From positions 9,233,282 to 9,297,281 of the forward strand of contig NC_065535.1 of assembly GCF_932294415.1 (NCBI RefSeq): a stretch of DNA of 64,000 bases, written 5' to 3'. Positions 46,837 through 58,135 of this stretch are shown piece by piece. The notes below the pieces were generated by a model. It was not told where the DNA came from, did no database searches, and saw only the letters and a program-made list of their open reading frames with translations. The DNA is from Quercus robur. Lineage: Eukaryota > Streptophyta > Magnoliopsida > Fagales > Fagaceae. The position numbers were made by a program, and so were the translations under genes. Positions within the stretch are counted from its first letter, which is position 1. Every line of letters begins with the position of its first letter.

Positions 46837-48483
46837 TTAGATCGTCCCTTCCAAGTCTTCTTCGCTGAAAGAGATGGTTAGTCGATCAACTTTCAACCTC
46901 TTCTCGGGTGATTCTCCTTCCGTGTAAGCCACTGTCATTACCCTTTTAGCTGCTGCCATACCTCTCGAGGCAGCATGGATGACTTCGATCACTCCCAGCG
47001 GTGGTGGGAGGGGATTCCTTTTTTGCTGAACACCCTGGCCGGCCTCTCGGTCAGCAGAGTCCACCACAAACTCTTTCAGATACCCTACTTTTACTAGCTG
47101 CCCGAGATGATCTTTTAGTACCTGATACTGCTCAATGGTGTGCCCTTTGTCCCTATGGTATGTGCAATACAAGTTTTGGTTCCCCCGAGATGGGTTACCC
47201 CCCATTTTGTTTGGCCACCTGAAGAACGATTCGTTCTTAATTTGATCTAGGATTTTGTGCACAGGCTCTTTGAATGCCACATTAACTCCTTCAATTTGCA
47301 CCTCTGGTTCCTGCATCCTAAAATCTTTTTTCAGTCTTGCCGGCATAATGCCCTGCCAAGATCTCCCGAGTAACGGTGCTTTCCCCTTATTCTACAGTCG
47401 ATCATCTTCCAAGTGTTTATACTCCTCAATGCGTCTCATAAGTTGCCTCATATCCTCAGGAGGTCTTTTCGTCAATGACTCCCGTAATTCAGAATCTTCG
47501 GGAAGCCCCATCCTGAAGGTGCTTGCCGCTATCTTTTCATTTCCTCCACCAATCTCGTTGTAGAGTTCCCAGTACCGGCTGGCATAACTCCGAAGGGTTT
47601 CACCAACCCTCACCTTTATGGAAAGTAACGCATCCACCGGCTGCGGCACTCGGCTGCATGTCACGAATCTACTGCCGAACTCTTGGATTAGCTCGGCAAA
47701 GCTACGAATAGAGCCTTTTCATAACCCATTGAACCATCTCAGGGTCGTGGAGCCGAGACTAGAGGGCAATACCTTACACATCAACGCATCATTGTGTGCA
47801 TGTAAGGACATCATGTGGATATAATGACTGACATGCTCCACAGGGTCCATCTTCCCATCGTAGGAATTGAATGGCGGTTGTGTAAATCTACTCGGCATAG
47901 GGTCCCGTTCAATTTCGTCGGAGAATGGTGATCAAGCAGCCCTTCATAAGGCTCGGCTCATGGCGTCCATGGCAGCATTGTGGGGTCGTCGTTCCTCTGG
48001 TGAATTCGATCCTTGGTCATCGTATCCATGCGACCGTGAGCAGTTCCGGTGATGACGTGTCTCTCAGGAGTGTGAGTGATTCCTACGCCGGCTTGATTCT
48101 TGAGAGGGTGATTGGTTTTGGAATCGTTGTGTACCGGATTGGCTAGAGCCCTTTTCGCCCTGATTTCCCGTGCTATCATTTCTCCTTTGCCGGCAATTGC
48201 GGTTCCTTTCTTGGCGTCGACCCCTTACTTCCAGCTCTAGATCCATTACCAGTCTACGCAACCGCTCCAGCTCTCGGTCTCTATCATCATACTGCCCGTG
48301 TCCTGAGACACCTGACACCATTCGACGGATCTGATTTGACTTTTCTCCCAGGCCAGAATCTTCCTCTCCTCGCAAGCGCTCCCTATCCTCGCGCCCTTTC
48401 TGCCTTCTCTCCCGCCATGTGGATCCCCGAGAAGATCCTACGAAACCACTTTGGGCACGCCCTCCCGAACGCCCCTCGGACAT
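46837..48483 (-). pseudogene. Gypsy gag remnant
   Basis: The start is ATG 48483 (MSEGRSGGRAQSG), just inside the primer site. An Arg/Ser/Glu-rich N-terminus with the coiled segment RELERLRRLVMDLELEV is followed by the capsid domain (TLYNGRTDPVEHVSHYIHMM; DALMCKVLPSSLG; FVTCSRVPQPVDALLSIKV; ELYNEIGGGNEKIAA; MRRIEEYKHLEDD). Then comes a degenerate knuckle region (CTYHRDKGHTIEQYQVLKDH, last Cys lost). Stops near 48064, 47716 and 47394 and a frame change make it non-functional. Confidence 0.88.
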
Positions 48484-48526
48484 TTCCCTTATTTGAGTCT
48501 CAATCGAACCACAACTTCGTAGGAAA

Positions 48527-48544
48527 GCCCCACGATGGGTGCCA
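48527..48544 (-). other. Primer binding site of the Gypsy element
   Basis: Minus-strand TGGCACCCATCGTGGGGC lies two bases inside the 5' LTR. It is the usual Gypsy TGGCGCCCACCGTGGGGC type with two transitions. Confidence 0.8.
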
Positions 48545-48546
48545 AT

Positions 48547-49104
48547 TGTGCGGGCCTGAAATGAAACTGTTGGGCTCGAACTCACTTGGGCTCACAATTT
48601 ATTTATAAAGTGGGCTTTAGGATTTCCTACTTTGGGTCTTTCTCGGCACAGAGACTCAAAGTAATGTTCCTCCTCTCTTCCTCAATGACTGTTTTTTCTC
48701 TCCTTTTTTCTGAAACCCCTCCTCTTCCCCAACGTCTTCTATTTATAGCTTCAAGTTAGTGGGGAGATCATGATTACTGTCATCGTTAGTGCAATTGAAG
48801 GTCCAATATTATCTGTTTTAAATGGATGTTTAGGTGAGAGTGGAATGTAACGATTATGGCCTTGGAACTTGGTTCCAACTCAGGTGAATTTGCTCGGTAA
48901 TGATGTTCCCCAAGCATTCTATGGTTCACCCGGACAAGGTTTATCTAATTGTTCGGGAAGTTTTATGCCAAGCACAATTCAGGACCCGAGGCCCAAAATT
49001 CGTTCTTTATGAAGGCAGTTTCAAGAAGGGCTTAGGGCGATGGGGCCGTACCATTGGGCCTGAGCCCAAGGCCCATCTGGGTCTTGGGATCTTGGTGTCG
49101 TACA
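48547..49104 (-). repeat. 5' LTR of the minus-strand Gypsy element
   Basis: 558 bp. Read on the minus strand it runs TGTACGACACC ... CCCGCACA. TATAAATA on the minus strand at 48740-48747 is the likely genomic promoter. It is flanked outside by atata. Confidence 0.93.
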
Positions 49105-49109
49105 ATATA

Positions 49110-50144
49110 TATAAGGATGGAAAGAAAATGACACTCAATATTGAAAGGAGTTTTCAATATAGACAATTAGAGTTTATGATAGGCGTGTAATGCATCACAT
49201 TGGCCACAAAGAATTAGTTTTGCAATAGACAATCAATAAAGATGGAAACTCAAAAAAAAAAAAAAAAAAGTAATGTGGCTTAACAGGAGCATAGAAACAA
49301 TAAATATTGCGCTTTTTTTTTTAGATATATATAGCAGCCTTAAAATGAGTTAGAAAACTATTGTTTGATTTCCTTTATTTAGCTTGGTAGAGATAGAATG
49401 TTTTTTTATTAAAAAAAATAAAAAATAAAAAAAACTTTATCAATATTTGAATTACCTTTTTTAGCTTGATATGAAATAGAGTTTTTTTATTTTTTTTTAT
49501 CTTCTTTTAGAAATACAAAACAACTTTATTTTATGCGAAACTAAATAAGAGAAGTCAAAACTACAAACAAACAAATACTTTACGGGTATGTCGTAAATAC
49601 CAGTGAATAAACATCAATATCTTATGCCCATAACATACACAAAAATGTGAGAGGGGAAATAAATTTGATGCGTGGCTATCTATATAATAATAATTAGAAA
49701 GGATGGATTTCTAATTTTCTATCTTTAATTACAAACTCACGATGTAGAAGTAAAGCAATAAGCCATAAACCACCACTGGGTGCCTCAAAGACTTGGACGG
49801 GTAGCTTAGCCAAAAAAGAAAAAGAAAAAAAGAAAGTCAATTAGTTAAAATTTAAATAAACAATTCATTTTGAATAATACATCCGCAGGAGGTGCTAGTT
49901 TACCCAACGCTCATTGAGCTTTCTAAATAACACATCATTTTAATTGCTTATTTACATTTTTATCTTAATTAAACATACAAAATGCTGTGTGCTTGGTTTA
50001 TACAAAATTGATAGATAATAAAATTGTGCCTCATATCCAAATCTGAGCAACAAAGGATGGGTAAAGCTGTCACTCCCAATAATCTATTTTCTCATACAAT
50101 TCCACACACAAAAAAGGTGAGGCAGACACACTAGTGATAATTTG
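49110..50144. other. Diverged unit C: region homologous to the inhibitor-unit upstream DNA
   Basis: From about 49330 the sequence follows 25970-26880 (AGCTTGGTAGAGATAGAA, AAGGATGGATTTCTAATTTTCTA, CACCACTGGGTGCC, GGAGGTGCTAG). There are more substitutions and small indels than between A and B, so this is an older copy. 49110-49330 is AT-rich filler with an A-run. No gene is seen. Confidence 0.75.
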
Positions 50145-50800
50145 TTATCTAATCCTATAAACAAAGGGAAATAGAAAGAACATCGATATGCTTCTGGCAG
50201 TGGTGGTGATTGTAAAAAAAAAAAACCCACAAACCATGCCATTTCGGATTGGGAAATGCCCTTGAAAGTCTAATAATAACTTGAGCAACTCATGGTAAGG
50301 CAACTTATATCTATCAATTAGAGGTGGTAATTGTCCCAATAACTGGTTTAGTGGGTAATAGGGTTGTATTTTTGTGGAGGTTTCGATAGAAAACATCCAT
50401 ATAGTGATGGCGGCGGCGATGATTGCCGCAAACACCCTAGAAAACCATGCCATATCAGATTGGGGAATGCCCTTGAGAGTGATCTATACCCAAGCTGCGG
50501 TGTCCTAGGATAGAAACTTGAACTATTACTGGGTGCGACACAACCAACTTTGATCCACCCTGACATTGTTTGTTACCATGCATTGTAGTGCGAGTAGTAC
50601 ATGCAAATTGGACTTTGTTCTTGATGTTAGAACCGGTTTTCTCTTTCAAGGGGGACTTCTCGATGAACAAAAAGCTTTGCTGTTTTGTCCATCTTTTTCA
50701 AACATTTACATGAGTATTATAGGGACTATGTTACCTGTATATAATAGTGATGGTCCCCTTTTTTATTTTGAATCAATATTGACAGAATTCACTCATAATT
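50145..50800 (-). pseudogene. Unknown short gene remnant, copy C
   Basis: Homologous to 26950-27436. The minus strand reads FIEKSPLKEKTGSNIKNKVQ ... FACTTRTTMHGNKQCQGGS, and SSFYPRTPQLGYRSLSRAFP in another frame. The NIKNKV position is a Gln codon here where A and B have TAA, so the stop in A and B is derived. Several frameshifts break it. Confidence 0.35.
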
Positions 50801-51214
50801 AAAATACATGATATATAAAAATTAAATTCATCACATATATGTGACAAAATATGGTACAAGTGAAAAAGAGAAAGAACATTATAAAAATAAAAATAAATAA
50901 TAAAAAAAAAAAAAAAGGACACGAAATTGAGCATGAGTACTTATCTGTGTGTGTGTGTATATATATAGATATCATTCACCAATTCTAGCAATATATATAT
51001 ATATATATATATATATTATTAAAAAACATGTAACCAAAGATTTACTGAATATAATGCAATTATACCATATTGATTGAGAGAAAGAGGGGCGATTACAAAT
51101 AAATATTAACACAAACATGTCTTTATTTGTTATTTATTTATAATAACACCAGGAAGTAGCAATTGAGTAACAAGGACCTTGACAGAACTCTTTTTATTAT
51201 AAATCACATATACA
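50801..51214. other. AT-rich spacer with microsatellites, 3' flank of inhibitor copy C
   Basis: GT/AT repeats (50947-50968) and (AT)n (50992-51015), then homology to 24160-24340 (CATGTAAC, ATTGAATATAATGCAAT type). No gene is seen. Confidence 0.6.
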
Positions 51215-51769
51215 TTATGTTGACGTGATCTCACCAACTATGACATAAGTAATAAAGACTAGCTTCCCCACTTTGTTAGTGGTATCGGATATTGGTGATT
51301 CACTGGAGCTCAAACTATATTCATTTTCACATTCTACAGATTTCAGACCTGCTTCTGTAAGTAAATTTGTCGCTTCTGTATAAGACGTGGAAGATGCAGC
51401 TGCGTATGCAGCATTAAATTTCACTAGTGCTTCATTAAAATCGATTTGGCAATTTTGAAGTCGAGTCTTATCCAGTGGGTCTGTGAGTGTATTAAGAATA
51501 CCTGGGATTTGATCAAGGGTAGTTTGTACCAGATTAGTGTTTATAGAAATAGAAATGAGGGCAAGACCATGTGGATTAACTGTATAAGTACGTGGGTCTG
51601 AACGTAAAGTTGATGAGCAAAGATCCTAGTCCGTGGACTTCTTGCAAATCTTTTCCAGGAAGGCTTCACCAAACCACCCTTGGTATGCTGCATTTGAAAC
51701 TTGGTAGAAAAGAGAGGTGACTAGTAGAGGGATTACCAAGATTGATAGGCAGCTAATTGGAGAGGCCAT
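51215..51769 (-). pseudogene. Invertase/pectin methylesterase inhibitor copy C, nonsense codon
   Basis: ATG 51769 keeps the same signal peptide as copies A and B (SCLSILVIPLLVTSLFYQV) and the family Cys pattern (CKKSTD-stop-DLC; QNCQIDFNEA; VECENEY). TAG at 51626-51628 (codon 48) replaces the Tyr of copies A and B; otherwise the 185-codon frame is open to 51215. A ~5-residue longer stretch (AAYQGWFGEAFLEK) precedes the first Cys. The TATA box of A and B is replaced at the matching place. A gene of the same family, silenced in both promoter and frame. Confidence 0.9.
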
Positions 51770-51853
51770 TTTCTTTTTCTTTTTTCTAAGTTCTTTGTCA
51801 AGAATGATATTATTGATTCATGTATCTTTCGACTTCCTGGTTTTAGTATCTTA

Positions 51854-52057
51854 GGTTGACATGAGATAGAGTAGTTTTGCACAAAAATTTTCAGGAAAAA
51901 AAACTCTATGAAAAACTTCTCTATCTCACACCAACTTAAATAGGGGAAGTTAAGAGGTTGACATGAGATAGAGTAGTTTTCCACAAAAATTTTCAGGAAA
52001 AAAATTCTATGAAAAACTTCTCTATCTCACACCAAGTTAAATAGGGGAAGTTAAGAG
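51854..52057. repeat. 102-bp tandem duplication upstream of inhibitor copy C
   Basis: GGTTGACATGAGATAGAG begins at 51854 and 51956. Each unit ends CTTCTCTATCTCACACCAA.TTAAATAGGGGAAGTTAAGA. The GAGATAGAG and CTCTATCTC parts are inverted to each other, so each unit can fold. Confidence 0.9.
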
Positions 52058-53162
52058 ATAATTTTCTTTTGGCTTATTATTTTTTGATACGACCAAGCAT
52101 AGGAAAACAGGAAAAACCAACGAAGCAAGCAACATTACATTTTTTGGTAAATGAATCATTTTCTAAAAATAAATTTTTTAGAAAGCTATCACATTTTCCT
52201 ATATTTGGTAGCAACCTTAAAACGAGTTGGAAAACTATTGTTTAATTTCTTTTATTTAACTTAGTATGAGATAGAATTGTTTTCTAGAAGGAAAACAAGA
52301 TCTACATTTGAATTCTTTTTTTTTAGCTTGGCTTAAAATAAAGTTGTTTTCTAGAAAACAACTCTATCTCATGCCAAGCTAAATAAGAGAAGCCAATAGA
52401 TGGTTTTCCTTTAACACATTTTTCTTTTTCCTTTTATTGATACTATCAAGTAAAGAAAAACGCAGAAAACAATTTTTACACAAGGCTTTTCATCAAAACA
52501 ACTAGTTAACAGCTCATGCAATGCATGAGAAACTTCAATAAAATATGATATTAAAGAAAAATAAAATAAGTTTATCTCTATTTTATTTGTTATATAAGCT
52601 AGTTTTTAACCCGTGCGAACCTTTACCTACTTTACATCTCATTTTCTCAAAGAACTGAATCTTGAAACATACAACCGAAATTTAAGAAATGCAAACCTTG
52701 AGATTTTAACAGATTTTAATCATTCATTATTTGCACATTTTAAACAAATTTTTGTTGAAGAGCCCTATGACTTAAACAAATATGTGCAGTTTTCAATAAT
52801 TATTCTTTGTGATTATTTTAATTACAATTATTTTATATTGTAAACTTAATCATACGTAAAGAGCTAAAAACTCCAAATATAACACAACACTTTCATGTTG
52901 AGTTTATGCACACAGACCCCCCAAAAAAAATTTTAAAACTTATAAGATATTAAAGAAAAAGAAAATGTTAAAATTTGATAGAAGTGATAGAAACAAAGAG
53001 TAACATTTTTTTTTCTAGGATTATCATTCAAGCCGAGCACAACTAAAAAGAACAATAAGTAATATATAGAACAATTTAAATTAATAAGAACAATGTCTTT
53101 TAAAATATACATTGTTATTTCTTCATTCCAAACAGCTATCATGCAACTTGGAGAATTGATTT
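52058..53162. other. Intergenic AT-rich DNA
   Basis: More CTCTATCTCATGCCAAGCTA/TAGCTTGG-type dyads up to 52400. Beyond that no feature is recognised. Confidence 0.5.
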
Positions 53163-53167
53163 CTTTC

Positions 53168-54041
53168 TATTAGGTTCTAAATGTTTAGGTTTAAATATTT
53201 GGATTTCTATTTTTATGTATGTTGGCAAACCAAGATTAAAATGTGTCTAGATTATGTATTAGACATTGCTCATGATAGTACAAATCAGGATTCAAGAACA
53301 TTCAAGCTGCAGAAAAGGAGAATTTAATTTCAGTGAGATTCGGCCAATCAAAATTAAGCCTTGACCGATCAAAAATAGCAAACATGATTTTTTTGCAGAA
53401 TTCTATTTCAGTCCAAACATTACAAAAACGTTTAGGGTTTCAAGTGAAACACTTCTGGATATAAAAGAAAAACCCTAACTACGTTTTAGTGGTTCTAGGA
53501 AGTCTTGTGAGTTACTCTTGTGAGATTTGAGAGATTTTGTACCTTCTAACTCAATAAGCATCTACTAGATCAAGAGATCTACAATCAAAAACTGATGGAA
53601 CCAAGTTGCTATAAAAGATCAACTACTGACAGTAATCTAAAACCTTTAAGTGGGATCTCAAAGTCACAAACGTGGGTGTTTATGTGCAACAAATTTAAGA
53701 TAGAAGAGTATGTGGATTTGGAGCTGCACATGTTTTTGTGAGTAAGTTATACAAGAGGAAGCTTTAGATTTAGGGGAAAATCTATTGTAAACTTCCATTC
53801 TATCATAGTGAATCTTTTACCTTAAGGATAGTTAGGCCAAATCCTCCCAAAGTGTTTTAACTTGAAACTAGACGATTTCATTGGTTTTCCTGGGTAATCA
53901 TATCATTGTCTTCTTCATCTTTCCACACTGTATGACATGATTATGTGTTTTACCTAAAACTGAATAATTAACCTAAGTAATTACTTGGCTAATTAATTAG
54001 GTTAAACTAATATGTATTCAAGGGGTCTAAACAAACAAACA
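53168..54041 (+). mobile_element. Solo LTR (Copia-like), TSD ctttc
   Basis: 874 bp, TATTAGGTTC...AACAAACA (first dinucleotide TG mutated to TA), flanked by ctttc at 53163-53167 and 54042-54046. It aligns with 24353-25206 and the outer LTR at 35700. Confidence 0.9.
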
Positions 54042-54046
54042 CTTTC

Positions 54047-54559
54047 CTTTTAACTTTGACTTGAATTGTTAATTAATTTGATGTCGTCTTTTGGTACTTA
54101 CTCTATCATCACCAACTCATCCTCCTCATGTCTCTACCTTCTATCCATATTCCTTGCATTAAGAATTTTAGAATAAACATAAAAATATGCATCCTGCAAT
54201 TTTATCAAATATATTGTACACATATAATTAAGCAACTAACCATATTTTATTGAGTAGATATATTAATATACAACCTTATCATACTTATCTAAACCAATCC
54301 CTTTCCAATTATTTATGTTACACAAAAACATTCCAAAAAAATTCTTGCTACCATTTAGTGAATAAAGACTAATTATTTTGACATAAAATTCAACACAAAT
54401 TTATGGTATTGAAAATACAATATTAGTGCATTTTGAATAATATTTTCAAATATAGCTCTCTATAAAGAAAATAAAAAATGAAAAAGTGGAAAGGGAGAGA
54501 CCTTTTGAGACATGTGCAATTTATGCTGTAGTTGAAGTTTTACTCATAGGAAGATGCAT
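54047..54559. other. Intergenic AT-rich DNA
   Basis: No gene or repeat is recognised. Confidence 0.5.
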
Positions 54560-55441
54560 CATAGTGTGAGAGACCGCAAAAGTGCCTTTAAAAAAAAGAT
54601 TTGGATACTTTTAAAGGCATCTCTCTTTTTGGGTAAGTGGTGTGAAGCTGCCACTTTTTTTTTATACCAAAAAAAAAAAACTAAATATAAATACATGACC
54701 GAATTATTCCTTTATCATTGATTGAATAAAAAAAATACATATTTGAAAATTTGAAAAATTTCAAGGCTTTGGATCCTATTACAAACTACAAAATAATTAC
54801 ATGGCTTTTTGTCCTAGTTACAAACTACCCAAAATAAAAATAAAGACAAGGCTTAGATCTACTTATCCAAAGACCTAAATTCGGAGGCTAGGTTACGGAA
54901 TGAGAAGGTGTTAGGCACCCATTTCGCCCAAACAGAATCTGATCTTCTAGACTCTTGTGACCTATGTACCCCTTTTATGCATGCTATGAATGATATGTTG
55001 TACATGTGAACAAAACTAAATCACACAAATTTATTTATGAATGCATCATCCTCTTTGTTTAAAAAAATCAAATCTATTGTTGTGAGTAAAAGAATTTGAT
55101 TTCGGTTTATAAAAAAATCAGATCTACTTTTGTTGTGTAAAAAAAGTGGTTTTTCGAGAGAAAATTCAAATCTGTGTTTATTAAATAAAACAAAGTCTTT
55201 TAGTTTTTAAAAAAACTCAGATCTGTTTTTAAGAACTTAAAGAAAATGATTTTGGTTTATAAAAGATCAGATCTGTTTTTATATGTTAAAAAAAGTATGA
55301 AAAAGATTGCTTGAGAAGAGGATTTTATTCATGAAGTAAATTTATGCTACATATATTGAATAAAACAAACACAACAAACACAACCATGCATGATCTTTTT
55401 CTTTATTTCAAAATCTGCTATGTTAAAAAAAAAAAAAAAAA

Positions 55442-55696
55442 AGATCTGTATCTAAGGAAGATACAAATCAGCTTTTTATTTAAAAAAAATTCAGATCCGC
55501 ATCTAATGAAGATACAGATCCATTTTTTATTTGAAAAAAATCCAGATCTGCATCTAAGGAAGATGCAGATCCGTTTTAATTTTAAGAAAAATTCAAATCT
55601 ACATCTAATGAAGATGTAGATTCGTTTTTGATTTAAGAAAAATTCATTTTTACATCTAATGAAAATGTAGATCTGTTTTTTATTCATGAAAAATAA
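55442..55696. repeat. 51-bp tandem array, five units, each with a hairpin
   Basis: Unit starts are at 55442, 55493, 55544, 55595 and 55646. Each unit holds an 11-bp dyad around a 5-base loop. For example, unit 3 reads GATCTGCATCT-AAGGA-AGATGCAGATC. The two arms change together in several units. 51 is 17 codons, which keeps frames open on both strands; I do not call these genes. Confidence 0.9.
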
Positions 55697-56016
55697 TTGT
55701 TTACATGCAAATTTTTGAAAATAAGAAAGAGATCACAACAGTAATAAAGGAATTAAGAACGTGCTTTAACAATATAAATTAACAATTCATGTTATGGATA
55801 CTTGAAACAACTAAACTAAAAAAATACAAACATGCATCATCACTACAAGAGAAGCATAAAGAAAAGAAGAGGGTAATCGGAAACAACCTCTTGCATGGAG
55901 CACCTCTTCTTCTTGAGAGGATGTTTTAGGGTTCAAAAAAATTTATTCAATTATCTTTGAAACTAAAAACCCTAGTTTATGAGAGAATACCAAAAAATGG
56001 GGTGAGAAATTTGAGA

Positions 56017-56131
56017 GTGTGAAAAGGTGTCTCTCCTAGAGTGTAAAAAGAATGTGCTCTTAGAGTGTAAAAAGAATGTGCTCTCAGAGCGTAAAAGAAT
56101 GTGCTCTCAGAGTGTAAAAGAATGTGCTAAA
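56017..56131. repeat. 24-25-bp tandem array, about four copies
   Basis: GTGTAAAAGAATGTGCTCTC followed by AGAG repeats from about 56017 to 56131 with small length differences. It lies inside the long solo LTR, near a TATTTATA sequence (56149-56156) that reads TATAAATA on the LTR strand. Confidence 0.85.
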
Positions 56132-56937
56132 TTTTGAGATTCAGTCCCTATTTATAAAGACTGGAATGCTTAAAAAATAAGTAACAATTGGTAGAATGCG
56201 AATCGAGACGCGTCTTTCTGCGAAAAAGTCGAAAAGGGTGTACCTAATCGACACCCGAAGGGAATTGAGCCTTAGCCTTTAAGGGTGCCATTCAGCACTT
56301 TTAAAGTGCCGATCGGCAATCCAAAAGTGCCGAATGGTACTCTTGGGTGCTGATCGCACTTTCGTGTTCGGGTGCATTTTGGACTCCTTTTTTAGGTTTT
56401 CTTGAGCCAAGCCTTGCCCTTAGATGTATTTCCAATCCATATTCTAAGATTTTTATCTCTTTCTTGGATAATTTAGGTCTTTTCAAATAACAATTATCTT
56501 GAAGATAAATACCCTAAAATAAATCTTGATAAGGTTCAGATTATCCATAATTTTATTGTTATCCACTTATCCCTTTTATTCCCATGGAAGCAATCCTATT
56601 TTAGACACTAATTATCAACCAATCACAAATTTATTTAATTAATTCCAATTTTTTAACCAATCAGAATTAATTTAAATTAATCATGCGTGGTCGACTCTAC
56701 CTAGACACAATGCATGCTGACTGTGCAAACTTGATCATACGATATCTTTCGATCCGACAATCTGATTTGGAACCAGACATACCGTCGCAATCGTTAGAAT
56801 CTCAAGATCATTTTTATGATATGCAATGAATGAATTAATGCATGTAATGCAATCATGATTTTTGGGGTACATGGATGGTCATTCCAGTCATCTTCCTTGA
56901 TTAAATCATAGGTGCAAAATTGAGTGTCTACACATAG

Positions 56938-57492
56938 AGAGGGGGAAGACCATTTTTGTGCTTCTTATATCATGGAAAGTTGATTAAGAAATGAAAAGGC
57001 AAATCCTTGTAAATGTTATTTCAAGAATGACTATAAACTCTTAAAATCCCCAAATTTATTAATTGGACAATAAAAAAGAGAAAAGTTTAACGGAGAAATA
57101 GGCCGAATTCGAAAGACATAAGAATAGGAATAAAGAAGCCAAAGCCATAAATTATGTTGAAAATCCGTTAATATGTTTATAGTGCCAATTTTCTTTTCTT
57201 TTATAAATTTCTAAAATCTCCAATTTAAGTGATTTATATATATTTCAGAATTTTTATAAAAAATATAAAATTTGGACTATCTATCTAATTATATGAAGTG
57301 ACCATCCAATTAATGTAATGATAGTGAAATATTTTTGGAAGTTTTTTTTTTTTTGTTTCTTCATTGGTTTTTTAGGAGTAGTTTGATAATATTTTTTAGT
57401 TATTTGATTAGAATTTTATCTATGTTTTTCCCCTTATATATATTTTCTTTCCTTAATCTTATTTTAATTATTTCCTATTATTCTCAACTTGC
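56938..57492. other. Intergenic AT-rich DNA
   Basis: No gene is seen. Confidence 0.5.
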
Positions 57493-57665
57493 GGTTTTTT
57501 TTTAAGGGAAAAGGCTGAACTTTTATAAAGCAAAGTTAGCTAAATCCATCTGAATTACATTGAGAATTTGTACTGCAGCATCCTCCATCCACACAACATA
57601 ATTTGAAACATTTAAAGCAATACCTAACTAGACTGTGAGCAATCATATTACCTTCTCTTAACTTG
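57493..57665 (-). mobile_element. 5'-truncated LINE 3' end
   Basis: The minus strand ends in a poly-A (plus-strand T-run 57495-57503). Its coding remnant includes REGNMIAHSLVRY and, one base out of frame, VVWMEDAAVQI, the C-terminal tail of L1-type RNase H. It resembles the tail of the LINE at 62337. AACTTGCGG/AACTTGCAG on both sides (57486-57494, 57660-57668) looks like the target duplication. Confidence 0.75.
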
Positions 57666-57907
57666 CAGTTTTAAGTTCTCACATATTCAATGATTCTATC
57701 ATTACTTAATTTTATTATTTCTTTTTTCCCCCTCTTATATGATTGACTTGATTGGCATTTTAAATTCCATCATTTTTTTTAATGGGAAATTCAACCATTT
57801 GATCCTTTTTCTCTTCCAATAAATCGTTACCCAACTCTTTAACCCACATTCATTTTTCAATTAAAGCTTAAGTCTCACCATTCCCATTACTCTCTTCCCC
57901 CAAGTTA

Positions 57908-57938
<31 letters not shown>

Positions 57939-58135
57939 AAATTGCAAGTATTTTTGAGATTTTTTTTTTTTTTGTAAAGTAAATTTTGGAATATCTGCCT
58001 AATGGAAAATGCTAGAAATACAAACTTTTTATAAATCTTTTACAAACTACTGATGTAGTGAGTGATTATTGGTAAACAAAAAAGTGATATTATTTGTAGA
58101 CTCAGAAAAGAACAAGTAAGAAGTTGACCACTATT
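57666..58135. other. Intergenic AT-rich DNA
   Basis: An (AT)n tract at 57907-57938 and T-runs. No gene is seen. Confidence 0.5.

Larger units (their letters stand above)
38644..49104 (-). mobile_element. Complete Tat-type Ty3/Gypsy retrotransposon, minus strand, TSD atata
   Basis: 10,461 bp bounded by LTRs of ~557 bp and flanked by atata (38639-38643, 49105-49109). On the minus strand the order is LTR, primer site, gag, protease, RT, RNase H, second RNase H, integrase, an 81-bp tandem array, a gene on the opposite strand, polypurine tract, LTR. All parts are present but both gag and pol have many stops. The LTRs differ by a few percent by eye, so it is older than the Copia element. Confidence 0.94.
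54565..56932 (-). mobile_element. Long solo LTR (Gypsy Athila/Tat-like), reverse, TSD catag
   Basis: 2,368 bp. On the minus strand it starts TGTAGACACTCAATTTTGC and ends GCGGTCTCTCACA. Duplications catag lie at 54560-54564 and 56933-56937. It shares GGTGCCTAACACCTTCTC, the CTAGAAGATC block and the GGTCTCTCACA end with the solo LTR at 29802-31720. It contains two tandem arrays (55442-55696 and 56017-56131). Confidence 0.92.

Noticed and set aside
55344..55687. Open frames on both strands over the 51-bp array
   Set aside because: 17-codon repeat unit makes frames open by arithmetic.
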